A stretch of 64,000 nt of DNA from Trichobilharzia regenti (GCA_944472135.2 OX235262.1:62716440-62780439), one strand, 5' to 3'; shown: positions 25,086 through 38,983, numbered from the stretch's first letter. Numbers and translations: made by a program. Notes: generated by a model from the letters alone, not told the origin.

Positions 25086-27714
25086 ATCACATTGCACCTT
25101 CGTTTAGCAAAGTAAATACAGTTATTACTTGATTATTTTAAGCACAAACACACACACCACGGTCACTCTCTGAATAGCTTCTAATTATATAGAAGGCTTA
25201 GTTTAAAAGACTTACTTTGATAGGTATTCATACATATGATTTGATCGAGCAAGAAAATGTTAATAATCATTTCCAGTAGTGGAAGCATTTTTAAGAAAAA
25301 GGAGTGAAGTTCCACCATAAATGTTCCAAACAGTAGATATTCAATCATTCACTGAAGGGAATGTCACTATTGAACAATTCTGAATATGCCTCTTACTGAG
25401 GTACTGTAGATACACCATATATCAATATTATTTCTATCAAACCAACTAACCAACCGAGCAACAAACACCAAAACAGATAAACAAAGTTCACTCCATTTAT
25501 CAACGTCACTGTGATAGATGAAACTTGCTTTTTACAGTTGAATAAATGATGATACTGACTGACTGACTTTGTTACACATCCAGAAGTAGTAGTAGTAGTA
25601 GTAGTTATAGTAGAAATGGGTCGATTTCAGTGGATAAAAGCGTTAGTTACATTAATTCACTTAGAATAAAAACTGACTTGTAGTTCTTATTCAAAGCATA
25701 TTAATCGTATTCAATAAATAATTACCGATAATAAATGATGGTTGATGTCAACTTTTGTGCATGTGTGTGAGCGTCTGCGGTTTTATCTGTATGTGTGGGC
25801 ACGCTTGTGTTGGTACACAGACTGGTAAAACATGTAAAGGTATCCACTTGATAAACTGCCTTTCAAGATATCTAATATCAAAATATCTTACCACTTCTAT
25901 TAGTCTGCAAATATACATTACAAATTGTGGAGACTTTAAATATGACAGGGTATAAAGAAGGTAAAATGATTTTTAAAAAACGTCTTTAAAATACACAACT
26001 ACTCACGCTATTATATCCCTCATATGATTACTCTAATCAGTGTATACTGTAGGAAAGACGTGATTTGGAGTGAAACATTTGTTCAGCATTGTGTCATTAT
26101 TGTTCCTGTTAACAATATTATTATCTGCAGTAGTAGTTGTAGTGGCAGTACTGCTGGTGGCGGAACTCACACCTTAATCTGGCCAATTAAATTCAGGATG
26201 CTTCCTGTTTTAGCGGTTCTATTTCTAAACTGCTGAATGTTTTTCTCGCCAATCTAATTTCCGCAAACTAATATGGAAACCTGTTCCAGTAGCTCAGGTG
26301 TCAACGAGTCCATCTCGTAAAGTGAAGGCCCTGGCTCCGATTGCAGACATGGATCACGATGTATCCCAAACTAGATTCAGATAGCTTTCCAGAATGCTGT
26401 GGTTTTAGTTCACCAGTGGTCTAATTCTAGAATAGTCGCCAGCTATGAAGTAGGTTGGAATTCGATTCATAACCGATGTACTGCTGAACTTCGCCTTGTT
26501 TACTAATTGGTAATTGGCTCAAAAAAGGAAGGCAGACGAAGTGTGACGAGGTGATTCTAGCCTCACATCATCAATACTGGAATTGCAATGCTTGAGAGTG
26601 TATGTTCAACTCGGAATAGAAAGAATAGAAAAAAGACGTAGAAGCCTATCAAACATTTTCTCTACTGTGGAATAATATTTTTCGGTATTTAATCATGTGG
26701 ATATTCCCGAAACAACGTATATAATTTGTTACCAGTTCTATGGTGAAGAAATGGAAATTGTGAGTTTTTCGTTGATATATATCGTTGGTTTGGTAGTTGA
26801 CTTTTCAATACTATGCCTGATGACAACATCATCATTAAGACACTGATTTATCTATGTTCTCTTATGCCAAAAACACTTCGTAGGATATAGGGTTTACTTT
26901 TTAGGATAGTGCATCAACCATTATGAGTATCTTCAATTAGAACTGACAAATTTCGAGATATGACGAGAGCAATCAAATGACTGGAATACTCTTATATTAA
27001 TCTATCACTGTTGTTGAAGCTATCTATTATACATAACAAATTAGCAGTACTAAAATAAATATCATCAGTCTTTAATTTCAAAAATATGTTAGTTCTTGAA
27101 CAGACTTATATTTTCTTTGGTTATTTTATATGTCAAGTCCTTAGTAATGTCGCTGATTGATTCTAGCAGTAAGTCGAGTTTCCTATTTAATCACCGAGCT
27201 ATTTCATCCAAAATCCACAGTGCTCTTTGAATAGACGTAAGGTGGTCCCACTCACGTCTTGGTGACTAGGGTCAATATGCACTCTCCTGTCTGCCTCCAA
27301 CCACCCAACATTGTCCTCTCTGTCTCACACACACACATACACACTACCTCCTTTTCTTTTGCTATTTCCTTCTTGAAATATGATACGGTTCTGCAGAGTA
27401 ATCAAATTTTGATCTTATACACTATGTAAAATAGTAACATTTCTCGTAATCACTGTCAATAACAAGTGAGTAATCCTCAAATAATGGATTATTCATTTCT
27501 GTTCAACTTTGGCTTTCGTAGGAGATAGGTGAAAAATGTATTTACTTATTTGCTCAGTGGTAGAATGCTCACCAACTACGCAAGGTAGCTTGAAGCCCTA
27601 TGTCCCACTGGGAACTTAAAGGAATAAAAATATAAAAAACATTTGCGAAAAAAACTGCATACCTCGTAACTGTGACGTAAGAATACTTCTTACTAGATAA
27701 GTTTATCTTAAGTA

Positions 27715-27785
27715 TCCCACAGTGATGCAGTATTAAAACGGGATGACGTTTCGAGCATAAATTATTGCGCATATATCAGCCTGGT
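27715..27785 (-). repeat. PLE-associated terminal box
   Basis: CACAGTGATGCAG followed by GATGACGTTTCGAGCATAAA matches boxes at 47,141, 47,455 (inverted), 53,205, 55,345 and 56,835. Two of these border PLE coding ends, so the box is probably part of a PLE terminal repeat. Confidence 0.5.
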
Positions 27786-29988
27786 TCTTTGCTTTCAACT
27801 ATTCTCTATAGAGATATCGCACTCGTGAAGAAATTTCTCCTTGAATTTTACACATATTTTGTTGAAAGTATTTTAGTTTCACTTTTGAATAACTGGTTAA
27901 TTCATTGGTCATCCTTCTAAATCCAATAGTTCTCTCTCTCTCTCTCTCTCCATCTCTCTTCAGTAAATTACAAGAGAAGACGGCGAGAGAGAGAGAGGGA
28001 AGGCGAACAATCACAAACATAGTGACAGAGGTAAAGTTCACCAATAGTCCATCAATCTGCTTTTATTGACCATAAATTAGCTAGGCTATATAAATAAGTC
28101 TATCTTATAGAAATATTTGTCACTTCTTTGTAATAAATTAATGTGTTGTAATTATTGCTCAAATCAGGGCACCATCATTCTTTTACCAACTATTTCGTCA
28201 CAAGAGAAACTGTCCTGATGACTTTCTGCCCTCTCCCTCTCTCTCCCTTTCTGTTTCTGCTCTCTCTTCTTCTGGGAAATAAGGAGACTTAGACCAAAAG
28301 AATATGAGTAGAACAACTGAAACGTGAAGTAAAAATATCAGAAAGAGAGGGGCTACACAAATAAACTGATTAGGTATATGAATTATTTTGGTTCAAAGTC
28401 AACTCAATTTGAGTGACGTTATTATTTTCCGGAGAAAAAATAACCCCAACAAACTAAGTAATATTAAATATGGGTTTCGTCCATTGTTTAGTATCATTCA
28501 CGTAAAATGACTGACTGTTACAGATGAACCTTGAGTATGGTATCTGTTCTTTATGGTTGCTCACTCAGTGACAGACTGCCTGAAATTACAATTGGTACTC
28601 AGCATTTCATCAAGATTTCCAAATCCACTGAGGTGATTACAATCAAACACTTTCAACCAAATGAAAATAGTATGAACGATCTCTCACTCGGTAAGCAAAA
28701 TGCATTTTGATTCTGATTAAGTTGTTTGTATAGTCATCCATATTGGTGATTTTAGTTCACTGAGTTGAACTGATTTCAGCCGTATGAACTATAATCTCCT
28801 CGAGTTATTTCTAATGCTATGGAACCTTATCGGCTAACAGAGGTTATTGTTTCTCCGTTAGTATTTCTCTTTAGAACTTTAGGAAGTCCACTTTCAGGTT
28901 CATTATGGATGTTTAGAGGACAGAAAGTTAGTTATTGTGTGTTCCTCAAAGTCACAGATCACAGTCTACTGGGATGATATATGAGAAAGGTGACCATAGA
29001 CCGGTGAAGTAGGATATGAAGAGTATTGAACTGTGATGAAACATCTGTCTATTACTACTTAGTCTTCGCACAGTGTTGAGGTATGAGGAGACTTTGGACG
29101 AAGCAAGTATGAATACTGATTCAGTGAAAACGTGTTAGTTAGGAAACACCTGCTCGAAAGCTTTCGTAGAGTCAACAGATTCATCAATTATCACGGTCGA
29201 AGAAATACTGACAACTGAACTATTCAAAGATTTGGTCGGGGAATAATTCTTAACATAATAATGAAAGGAATGACTTAGAGCATTGATGAGCAGTTTCGAA
29301 GCACACTGCCAGACCCAGTATCAATATTATTAAAGTGTCTAGCGGTGATTTTGTGTTGAATACTAGGTGAAATCTAAAAATATGATCACTCTCCGTCTCA
29401 CTCAGTGGCTTATTGATCAGGTGCTGATTGTAGAACACGGAAATGATGAGTCTAATTCATATTATTGCATACTTCAACCTAATATCACACATTTTGAAGG
29501 AATTGAAGCTACGCTTAAAATTAGTTCATCATTGTTTCATAGGATTTAGTCAACATTCCGCTGACTTCCACCCAAATGTGAATCATTCATTCGCGTCACT
29601 CCTGTCACTAATCAGTGTCATCACTCAGCATCTGTCTTAACGTCCATTTTGGTAGAAACCAGAATCAACGACGTTTTAGTGCACTGCAAGTGCATTCATC
29701 TTGGATTCCATCAGTAATTAGTGGGTTATAATAAAATTCATCTCACTTAAGTGGCTGAGTGAAATTGTTAAGTTGTCCAGAACTCGACAACTCTTTTTCA
29801 CTTCTCTCCAGAAATAAACTATGTGCGTGAAAACGAGTGAATAGATTTATTCATTTATACCAACTTTTCGTTTTATTCAGCCATTGGAGTTTTTTATGAA
29901 ACAACTATTAACTCTTTGTTAGCATTACAACTTTTCGTTCAGTCATACTGGATGGATATTAACAACCAAAAGTTCACTCACATCCTAG

Positions 29989-30117
29989 TGTAACAACAGA
30001 AGACAAGGGCCAGGCAACAGATCGTTTTATTATGAAAATCAACACGTATTTTATTATGTTTGAAGTTGTTTGGTCTAATATTTCCTATTTGTGTTTCGTT
30101 TTTTGCCTCCTATCACA
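29989..30117 (-). mobile_element. Short solo LTR related to the intact Gypsy element
   Basis: Read on the minus strand, its 3' half matches the LTR end of the element at 59,035-63,527: ACGTGTTGATTTTCATAATA, then CGATCTGTTGC and TTGTCTTCTGTTGTTACA. The left part is shorter and diverged (129 bp against 326). Flanking CTAG occurs on both sides, with three extra bases on the right. Unit A has the empty site near 7,435. It is thus a later insertion in unit C that recombined to a solo LTR or belongs to a short non-autonomous variant. Confidence 0.8.
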
Positions 30118-31289
30118 GCCCTAGAACACAGTTAACACTGAACAATCATCTTTACTTATCATCTTCTGTGTCATTAAAGACTAGCTAACACTCAATACTC
30201 TCTGTATTTTCATACTTGCTCCTTAGTGCTTCAAATTTTACTTAGTTATCAAATCGGGAATTGAGAAGACGGGGAGAAGTGTTACAAATATAATGCTCTC
30301 AACGATTGATCTGATTCCATTTGTTCTCACATTTGACCTATTGATTTTTCACATTGTCCATCAGTCCATATCATGTTAGGAAAGAGATTTGACCTAACCA
30401 TGAATATGAATCAAAAGGTGAGGTGACTGATAACATACTCTCTCTCTCTCACACACACACACACCTACAGACCCACAGACTGAAATGATTCTTCTAAGCC
30501 TAAAATGTATAAGCCTTAAAATAGAATTTATTTTAAACCTATTCGTGTCAAATACTACTCTTATTCATCTTGTTTAAATCAGCCGATATGCATACATAAA
30601 TTTAGGCATGCTCATTTAGAATACACACTGTTATTAAGACACGATTTTTGTTTACAATGTAGGGAAGAAAAGCTGATGTCGAGATAACGCAGACGAAGAG
30701 TGAACCAGTGTAATACTGACTGAGATGAGTATAACTGACAATGACAATACAGGTCGGAGACAACTAGTCATTCTCTCTTGAGGTGGTGTCATTCTCCCTA
30801 AAGAAGAAGAAATGATCTTTCTACTCAAAATAATCCCAGCACGTTTAGCAAGTGAAACCGACGTACTTCTGATAGTTTCACTATGTGTAACCTACAGTTT
30901 CTTCAGCTCAATCACTCAGATTTTATTAACCACCAAAACATATCTCGTAATAGTACATTGATTGAAGTGAAATCGTTTGAAGATCACATGTCTGTAGATA
31001 TTTGTACCGAGTGAATAAATGTAATTACTCATCACATATTTGTAATGACAATATGGTCTTCAGACGAGTTCACCTTAATTTGTGTACTATTTAGCTACAT
31101 ATTCTGATGGTTTGCGGAATCTGAATAATTTTTCTGTGGAGGGTGTGACATACACAGTGAAACATTTAGAAATATCTTCCTTTTGGATTACTAGATACAC
31201 TGGAATTATTTTAGGTAGTTTCATAATGATTCAGTCTGCATTGACAACCAAATTATTCCAGGAAATTTACAGCGTCTATATCCTGGATA

Positions 31290-31720
31290 TGTCTAGCGTC
31301 ATTATTATTATCATTGTCATTTGTTGTTTGTGTTTCATGTGGAACATGAGGCTTCAGCAGCACATCTCCATTCCACTCTATTCTTTGTGATCACTTTCAA
31401 TTAGGTTTAAGACTGTCCACAAGTTTTCAATTCTTCCTCGTATGATTTCCCCTCGAGGACTCAACGTCGGTTTCCACCAGCAGGTGCCTTGTGTATATTT
31501 CAAATCCATCTCCATTTTCTTCTGCACATTTAATAGACAACAGATTCCTGACTGTCTTGTTACTACAGTCTCTTGTTGTCCATCCTTTCCGGCCAACCAT
31601 GTGATCTCTAATATCGATACAAGACACAGCAGTAGGCAGTTGGAAAAGCTTCCGATGACACTGTAGGCCTGAGATCCATATCGTTGCACTGAATCGAAGT
31701 TGGTGTTAGAAAATACCACC
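31290..31720 (-). pseudogene. RTE-like retrotransposon 3' end, decayed (copy in unit C)
   Basis: It is the paralogue of 8,580-9,000. The minus-strand frame ending at 31,378 contains ITWLAGKDGQQETVV and CLLNVQKKMEMD. It is broken by stops, with no RT core. Its presence in both units dates it before the duplication. Confidence 0.5.
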
Positions 31721-32839
31721 ATCATTACGGTAACATCAGAGTACAGGAAAATAAGTTATGTTTTAAACTATTCAGATATGCCGGAATAGATCTATTCATA
31801 TTCCAGCTCACCTATAGTTGAACAGCTTACTAAAATGTCTCATACTGTCAGTCATAAATTTAACATCTAGCTTTTTACGTATGTTTTCACAGTTATGTGG
31901 AAATGGTGATCAGCTGAATTATTTGGAAAGTGTGAATCCTGGATTGATTTGAAAGAGTGACTTGAAGACCACCCTGGCAACTATACTTCGCATAGGTATT
32001 AGAAGATTGTCTATTTCAGTGTTGACATCTCTGCACTAAATAATATGATCTCATTAACTAGGCGGATAGGCAGTCAGCTGTCAATATTACTGCCTTCTAC
32101 GTTATATCACACTCAAATTGACTTTGTGTGTGTCTGTGTATAGGTAAGTTTACGTTAAAGTTGTCTAAAATGACTTTGGTGATTAACGGATATGATGATC
32201 CTGTGCTATCTCTGTTACACTCGATGTGTACTCATCTAAAGAGCATATGTGTGAATGAATTTGACGGAAGACAGATATACAGATAAAGGGAGACAGAGAG
32301 AGAGGAGGAGGAATCAAGAAAGAACAAAGTTTTAAAAATATTCTCTTTTGAATATGATGATCTCTATTTACTCAGGTACATTTTGAAAGCATAAGTCATA
32401 TGAGAGAATAAACCGGGAGATAATGAGAGACCCAAATGGCTGAATCCTTTAGTATTCGTTTCTTTGTCAATATAAGAATTTTATATTTCACTTATTGAAT
32501 TAAAAATCTTCATTCACTTTTAAGAGCTGAAGTGGACTATAGTCGAGCGAAATGGTCGTCCGCTATTCACCTCACCTAGATTTGGCTGACAAGTACTATT
32601 TATTGATGCGAGTAGCCACCATCGCCACCACAACCAACAATAACAGTAACCACCACCACTATTCATGTCTATCAATGACATGTACTGCACAGTACTGCCC
32701 ACTTTTTGTCCTTTCTTTGTCCTAATTTGCTGTCAACCAGGTAAGTTGTGGTCATCTCAATCATTTGAATCTTGAAAGGATAGTGTAGTGTAAATTCACC
32801 TTTGAGCGTATACTTTATGAATATGAATATGGCAAGAAT

Positions 32840-32965
32840 AACGGTTTTAACAGAATAAATTGGTACCATCATTTATTTCGCTGGCTTCTCATCATCTGCT
32901 TGCAGGCCAAAGTTATTATTAAGTACATCTACAGAAACTATTTTAACATACTTGCACAGAGCTCA
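32840..32965 (-). repeat. PLE 3' tail fragment
   Basis: On the minus strand it reads through GCAAGCAGATGATGAGAAGC to GATGGTACCAATTTATTCTG, matching 1-130 and 56,285-56,400. It is not in unit A at the same place, so it probably inserted later. Confidence 0.5.
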
Positions 32966-33589
32966 TTTTTAAACAAAAATCAACCAATCAATATATGCAT
33001 ACAATAATAACATATAATAATAATAAACACTTTATTCCGAACAATAATGATCATACACAATGGAAACTTTCGACATTACGTAATCAAATGAAAGAGAGAG
33101 TGAATACATAAATCAGATTCAAGTGAAGTGGTTCAATTACCGTTGCAGGTTCCATAATTTCAAAGACATGATAATACACTGTTCCTCTCTCATTAGAATT
33201 CCTAGTCCCTAATTTTAAATCACTTTAACAGTTCAGTTACTTCAGTGGATATTCAGTCCTCTTGGGAATTTTCTAAAACGAAATTTCTACAACACATTAT
33301 GAAATATGTAATCAGCGAGTAAATCTACAATATCAGCTAGCTATGATCATATTGCACTTTGAGGAATGAACAGAGGAACTGGAGTGATTTGTTCATTTAC
33401 TTCTTATTCATGCCCACTTTTATCCCGTTTGTTTTAATGGACCAGCCTTATTTTTGGTAAAATGATCCTTTGGGCAGATGCATAGATATTACAATGATGT
33501 TTAACTTGAAATGACTTGTCTGGGGAGGGTGGGCATGAAAATCGATGGCGTCCTGGTATCCCAATGAGTGACAGTGTTCCTATTGAGGT

Positions 33590-33790
33590 TTAAACCCATC
33601 ATTGATTATTGCATAACAACTAGCACTCATTGCTTACTAGCTTACTGGATAATGTTTTTGCATGCTAGGTTAGAGACTCAGTGGAAACATTGTCAGTTAC
33701 TGGAGAACAGATTCATTCAGCTGATGAGTTCTGAATAAGACGAAACGCGCATTCTAGACATCAGTCCTGGTCATGAAAAGCAAATAATTC
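33590..33790 (+). mobile_element. SMalpha-like SINE with intact hammerhead core but weak helix II
   Basis: The tRNA-like head is degenerate (CTTACTGGATAATG; B-box GGTTAGAGACTC). The tail keeps CUGAUGA (33,721-33,727) and GAAA (33,742-33,745). Helix II, however, has G-C, U-A and U-G pairs and then a C/A mismatch, and the usual GUC triplet reads AUU. All core bases survive, so residual activity is possible but doubtful. Confidence 0.6.
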
Positions 33791-34074
33791 TGAAAACAGT
33801 AAATATTGTTGTGTAGTAAAGTAATTTTTAGCGATGGTGTCTTATATCCAGGAATTAGTGGAGAGTATCAGTTTTAAAGTCTGGCACCAATGTTTAACAT
33901 CCAGTACCACTTCAAAGTGTACTGCTGTGCATAACAATCCTATACAATTCAATTTACTGAATAAACTGAACACTCAACCAATAAACTTCAGTCACATTTT
34001 TTCAGAACTTAATTCGCCTGTTTACAGTTTTGAGTTATATTGATATGACATTACTGAACATCATGTGACCACAA

Positions 34075-34400
34075 AGGATTAGCAACGGGGACCTCTAGTA
34101 GTACAACGAATCTGCCAAGAATCAACACCTTGGAAAATATGCAGAAGAAAATGGTGGATTAGATACACACTGAGGAGACGGTTGAGTGACATCACGCACA
34201 AGACCATCTCTCGAATCGAACTGGAGTGGGAAACGATGAGTTCAGTGTGTGTGTGCGGCTGACGTGGAGGAGATTGTGTGAGGAGGAGATGACGCTTTAG
34301 GGCAAGCGTGGAGCCAGATAATGAGTACCGTAGAGAACAGGGTGAGATGGTGATGTGTTTTCGAATCACCATCTTCCACTCGGTACCTATGGGAATAATA
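34075..34400 (+). pseudogene. RTE-like retrotransposon 3' end, decayed
   Basis: The plus strand reads through a KICRRKWWIRYTLRRRLSDI-like stretch and TISRIELEWE, parallel to the tail at 12,850-13,130, and ends in (AATAATAATAGTAATAG). Frames are broken. The left end is unclear because the flanking block homology to unit A stops at 34,060. Confidence 0.6.
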
Positions 34401-36799
34401 ATAATAGTAATAGTAATAAGATGGGGTAACTTATCTCAATTCATTATGCCCATGTTTCATTTTGTTCGAATGGAAATATTTCATATTTCATTTCTTCTCA
34501 ATGAACATCATAGGAGTCACTTTTCGATGAATACAAACTTTCATGGAAGTGACTTATGCGCATGTGGGAAGACATTTTATTTTTAAAAATATATTCTCAC
34601 CATTATTCCAATATAAATGAACTGTTATAACAGGGAGAAAGTCAAAAAACAAAAAATATGGAGGATGAATATGATAAATGTAATTCTAGACAGATGAAGA
34701 ATTCGGGTGAATTCACCTCCACATAGCCAGAAGAGTAGCAATGTGAATGACTTCAAAGACTGGAGAAGGCGCTTGTAGCTGAGTGTAGACTGATACAGAG
34801 AGTAACAGTGTAGCTGGCCACTTTCGATATGCAATCACTGTCTCAATGAAAACCTGAGACATCATAGCTACAAGCAAAGACTGCAGAGCATTTGATGAGA
34901 CAATACACCATACCTACTCACTGTGATGATATCACGAAAATGTGAATGTTTCTACCAAGAAAGAGAAGAAATTGGGTACTGTGGTAGAGTATAATTCCAT
35001 CATAGAATAATACATGTGATGAAAACCACAATGATACCATATTATCTAGTGATGAGGTGTTGAGCGAAATTCGATGCTCACATTCGCAACTCATCATACC
35101 ATCTCTGAGGAAATCACCTAGTTAATAACAGAGAGAAAGTGAGTGAGACAGAGAGCATTGGATAGGTAATACTGATGCTTCATTTCAGACGACCATTTGT
35201 ATTCAATATTGTTTAACTAGTCTTTAAGGGAAAAGGGGAATAAACAACTTTATATCAGTCAGTAAGTCAGTCAGCTACTCATTTACTTATTCAGTAATCC
35301 ATACCTTCCATTATTAAATCAGATGATAACTTGTGCTATCTTGATGAAATCTGATAGACACTCATCATAAATTCAATGATTTCAATATAATTTTGTGTTT
35401 GTGTGTGCACATCTGTGTATAAATGAATATCTGCTACGGTAATGTAGATTTGATCTTAACTAAATGCATTAATTCATGCACTCATATGATAGAAAGTTAT
35501 TCATTTTATAGTGTAATTCATCGAATGGCTACAATCGATCTGAGATGGAGAAGCAGTGTACTTCGTTATCTACCCACCACCCACCCCCAAGATCAGCATC
35601 AGTACCACTCATCTCTCCTCGAATCACACTATTTCTCCCCATAAAATTGTCATCTGACTGTATTGTTTTCTCATTTGATGCTATCATCACTCTCCGTTAT
35701 AGACATGAATTTTTTATTATTATTGCTGTTATTATTTTGGAATAAGATAGTTTTCGTGTTATATCTTTGGCATTTAATATGATAGAGAGGTGGACATATA
35801 GGAAGTAGTAGGTAGTGGGTTGTAAAGCATAGGATAAATTCATGAAATGAAAAAAATTCAGGTGTAATAATCCCTGTACACTGAAACTGTTAGTGGTCTT
35901 TCACATTCACACCCGTATACACAAGCACACTAACACACATAGGCAAACACACATACACCAACCAATATACACAGCATTTCATTCTACCTGTGAGTGCCTT
36001 CAATGTAATTTAAGACTGAGATATTCTGCTGTTTTCACGAGAATCACGCACACACAGACACACATAGCACACATTATTATCATTATTGGCACTAGTATAA
36101 AAATAACTTCAGCAGTAATGACCAACTAATTCATGTTTGAACAACATGTAAAAATAGAATACGGAACATTTTGACAACACAAAGTGAAAATAAAAGCTGG
36201 TCATTTTTGGCACAAGAACAAAAGGATGTATTGACATTTGCTGTTTACACTTTCATTGCCATCTCTCTTTGTCATTTAAACATGATAGGTAGCGATTTTC
36301 CATTCTGATATCTTGTCAGTAATTTTTACTACCCTCAGACTATTTGACTCAAACATAGAACATGTTGTTTATTGACTCATTCTTTGCATTAATTCTTCAT
36401 AGACAAGGACGCATAGGTGATCTCAGTATTTGACTAGTGGATGAGGTCCTATGCATATGAAACATGATTAAAGATGAGAAGGAATAATGAATAACACAAC
36501 ATGTAGTATCATAGCACCATCTACAACCAACCATCCAACATTCATTCTAAAAGTGGATCACAACAGTGGGTCTCCAAAATTAATGACTGCAATGCATATT
36601 TGGCTGGTCGGGTGAACTGCGTCTTCACCAACCTGCTTCTTAACACACAATACTGGTTTCCCCCTACTCACCAATCAATGTAACTCACTAGATATTTAAA
36701 CATGGTCTAAAATATTCGTGTCACAAATGATCGTCTATAAGGCTAGATTATCTAGGGAGGATAGTGGTCATGGTAAGGTAAATAATTAGTGACAATGTA

Positions 36800-36995
36800 T
36801 TTTTTTTTTCATTTTTGATTACAGCTTGATTCCACACTGTATTTTTAGTACAAGTATGGAATTTTCAGCATGGATATCGGTAACCCGAATTTCGCAGGCT
36901 GACCATTGATATCAGGTGCAGGTCGGCAGGGGATCGAACCTCAGACCATGTTCATGGTCGGCGACAGTCCTAACCACTGTGCCACCGACGCACCG
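36800..36995 (-). mobile_element. tRNA-derived SINE (second family)
   Basis: The plus strand begins with a T-run (36,801-36,810), the complement of the A tail. It ends with the head complement, CCACTGTGCCACCGACGCACC. A possible short target duplication ATGTA flanks it. The copy interrupts the X block shared with 190-430 and 24,640-24,850, so it is younger than the duplication. Confidence 0.85.
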
Positions 36996-37199
36996 ATGTA
37001 AATGATTCCATCTTATTAAAACGATGGCAACAACAACAACCAATTTCCTTATCGATCTCACTACAGAAAGCGTTCACAGATATCCAATATGCCAAGGTTA
37101 TCTCTTCCATGAACTAAAGTTAGTGCGTCGGAGGCACCGTGGTGCATGTCTATATTGATGCATCGCTCGATTATTTAATGATGCAAATAGCATTATCAC

Positions 37200-37640
37200 A
37201 GGGATTATTTTTTCAACACGAACGCACACACCACCGCCGCAATTCAAATTACTTCTGAGTATGAAGAGGGCTTAGTTTCAATGACTTATTTCCATAGCTA
37301 TTCATACATACGATTCGATCAACTAAAAAAGTGTTAATATTCACTTCATTTGTTAAATCAACACTATAGAGAAACTACCCCATATGTACTAAAAGTGATC
37401 CAAACAGTAGATAGGTAACCGCCACTCAGTGTAGAGAATGACAATATTAAACAATCCTGAATAGTCATCTTACAGAAGGATTACAGATACACCATTCATC
37501 ACTATCACCCATATCAAAACAAGTAACCAACCAACAAACACCGAAATAGATAAACAAAGTTCATTCCGCTTATCGATTTGTCTATGATAGATGAAATATA
37601 TTTCCCATAGTTTAATAAATGATAATACTGACTGACTTTG
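37200..37640. repeat. Further partial duplication of 25,100-25,570
   Basis: The GAAGAGGGCTTAGTTTCAA, TATTCATACATACGATTCGA and CAACAAACACCGAAATAGAT stretches match 25,190, 25,225 and 25,460 in order. This extends the head-to-tail array past 36.8 kb before it ends at the CR1-like remnant. Confidence 0.6.
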
Positions 37641-37691
37641 TTACACTTTCAGAAAAATATTGGCCAAAGGATATATATATATATATATATA

Positions 37692-38983
37692 TATAGCATT
37701 GAGGGGACTAAGACTGCAACTAAGTCTAACGTAAAACACCTCGGACTAGTTCTATCTTCCGACCTTACTTGGTCATCTCATATCCAAACGATTTCTAAGA
37801 AAGTGTTCCGTCTAACCTACTACATTAAGAAACTTAGACTATCTGGAATCACCCAATTACTACTTTCACAATTTGTCAACTCTCGTATCTTACCTACTCT
37901 ACTTTACTGCTCCTCGTTAGTCTTTCCTTGGCTACTGAAAAAGGACTATACCATCCTGAGAAGGATGTTGAAGGTAGTTAGTAGGACTAGTGGTGTAAAA
38001 CTCAGTCAGCTCGCCACTACTTTAGTAGAAAAGCATCTGAATACATGCGAAAATTAGTCTAAAACCATACTCTCCGCCCCTCAACACCCTCTCTATTCCC
38101 AACTCTCTCCTTGTATCTTATCAGGTAGAACCAGAAATCAGTACAAAATAATATATGCTCGTACAACCAAGTATAGGAACTCAACGATACCATATTTGGC
38201 CAGCTCGTGTTCTAAGTGACAGAGACAATGTTAAGCGCGAAACCTATGACTTGCTTTTAGGCTCTTTTATCTCTCTTATTTGTATCCTATAGTGAACACC
38301 TTCTTAAACATACTTAGCTAGCTAAATTATTAACATTGGTTTACCTATTTTTGTACTTTACTCTACTCCTTCTTTTGTGTATCTACTGGTCCCGACTATA
38401 TTAGCACTATGAGTATTACAAAATTGTCCTGTCATTAACCATCATGTAATATTAGTTTTGTGGTTGTTTTTTTCTTCAGCAATATTAAAACTGACAATAT
38501 TGGTTGTAAACGCCGTTATCACCATCTTAAAAATTTTGTATTATGCAGGATTACTCACACTACCACAACAAACACTGCATTAGTGCTGACAATAAAAACC
38601 CTGAAATGTTTATTTTATGATTGTTTAGTGTAGTTCAATCAAATTAACTGATCACCTTGGCTATAAACATTCTTAATTACATTTCATAACTTCTTGTATG
38701 ATTACAGCTGTTACTGTTCTCCACGCATACACATATCATAGCTTCGGCTACCCAATACTGAGATATTTATTATGTTGTTTATTTTCCATTCTACTTCTTG
38801 GTATTTTTTCGCATATTTTTGCTATTGTGTCTTTTTTGTTGTTTTTTATATTTATTCTTTTGAAATACTCCTTTTAAATGTTCGATAAAATTAGATGCAA
38901 TATTGTAGATAAGTGCTGAAAATTCCACATTGTACCACTAGTACTGTTTCTGGAATTAAGCAGATTATCATTATTATTATTAT
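37692..38983 (+). pseudogene. CR1-like non-LTR retrotransposon, C-terminal RT remnant
   Basis: An (AT)n run at 37,670-37,694 precedes a frame with VKHLGLVLSSDLTWSSHI, then SRILPTLLYCS and RRMLKVVSRTSGV. This is the thumb and C-terminal part of a CR1/jockey-like reverse transcriptase, the conserved region that begins with the 'LGV.L...L.W..HI' motif. A TAG at 38,055 breaks it. The frame resumes in phase with LSAPQHPLYSQL and IYARTTKYRNSTIPYL, then needs a shift near 38,205 and ends at about 38,292. The rest is 3' UTR ending in (ATT)n at 38,963-38,981. The catalytic palm and endonuclease are missing, so it is a 5'-truncated dead copy. Confidence 0.8.

Larger units (their letters stand above)
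24640..36800. repeat. Segmental duplication, unit C
   Basis: The interval is collinear with unit A in blocks, about 12 kb in all. The left-end block recurs at 36,640-36,800, so a further unit began there. The unit-specific insertions are a solo LTR (29,989-30,117), an RTE tail (34,075-34,400) and a hammerhead SINE (24,930-25,085). Between the named pieces there are only short open frames and microsatellites: (CT)n at 27,930, (AGT)n at 25,590 and (AG)n at 32,290. Confidence 0.75.

Noticed and set aside
37670..37694. (AT)n run as a promoter
   Set aside because: It is a plain microsatellite at the broken 5' edge of a retroelement remnant.
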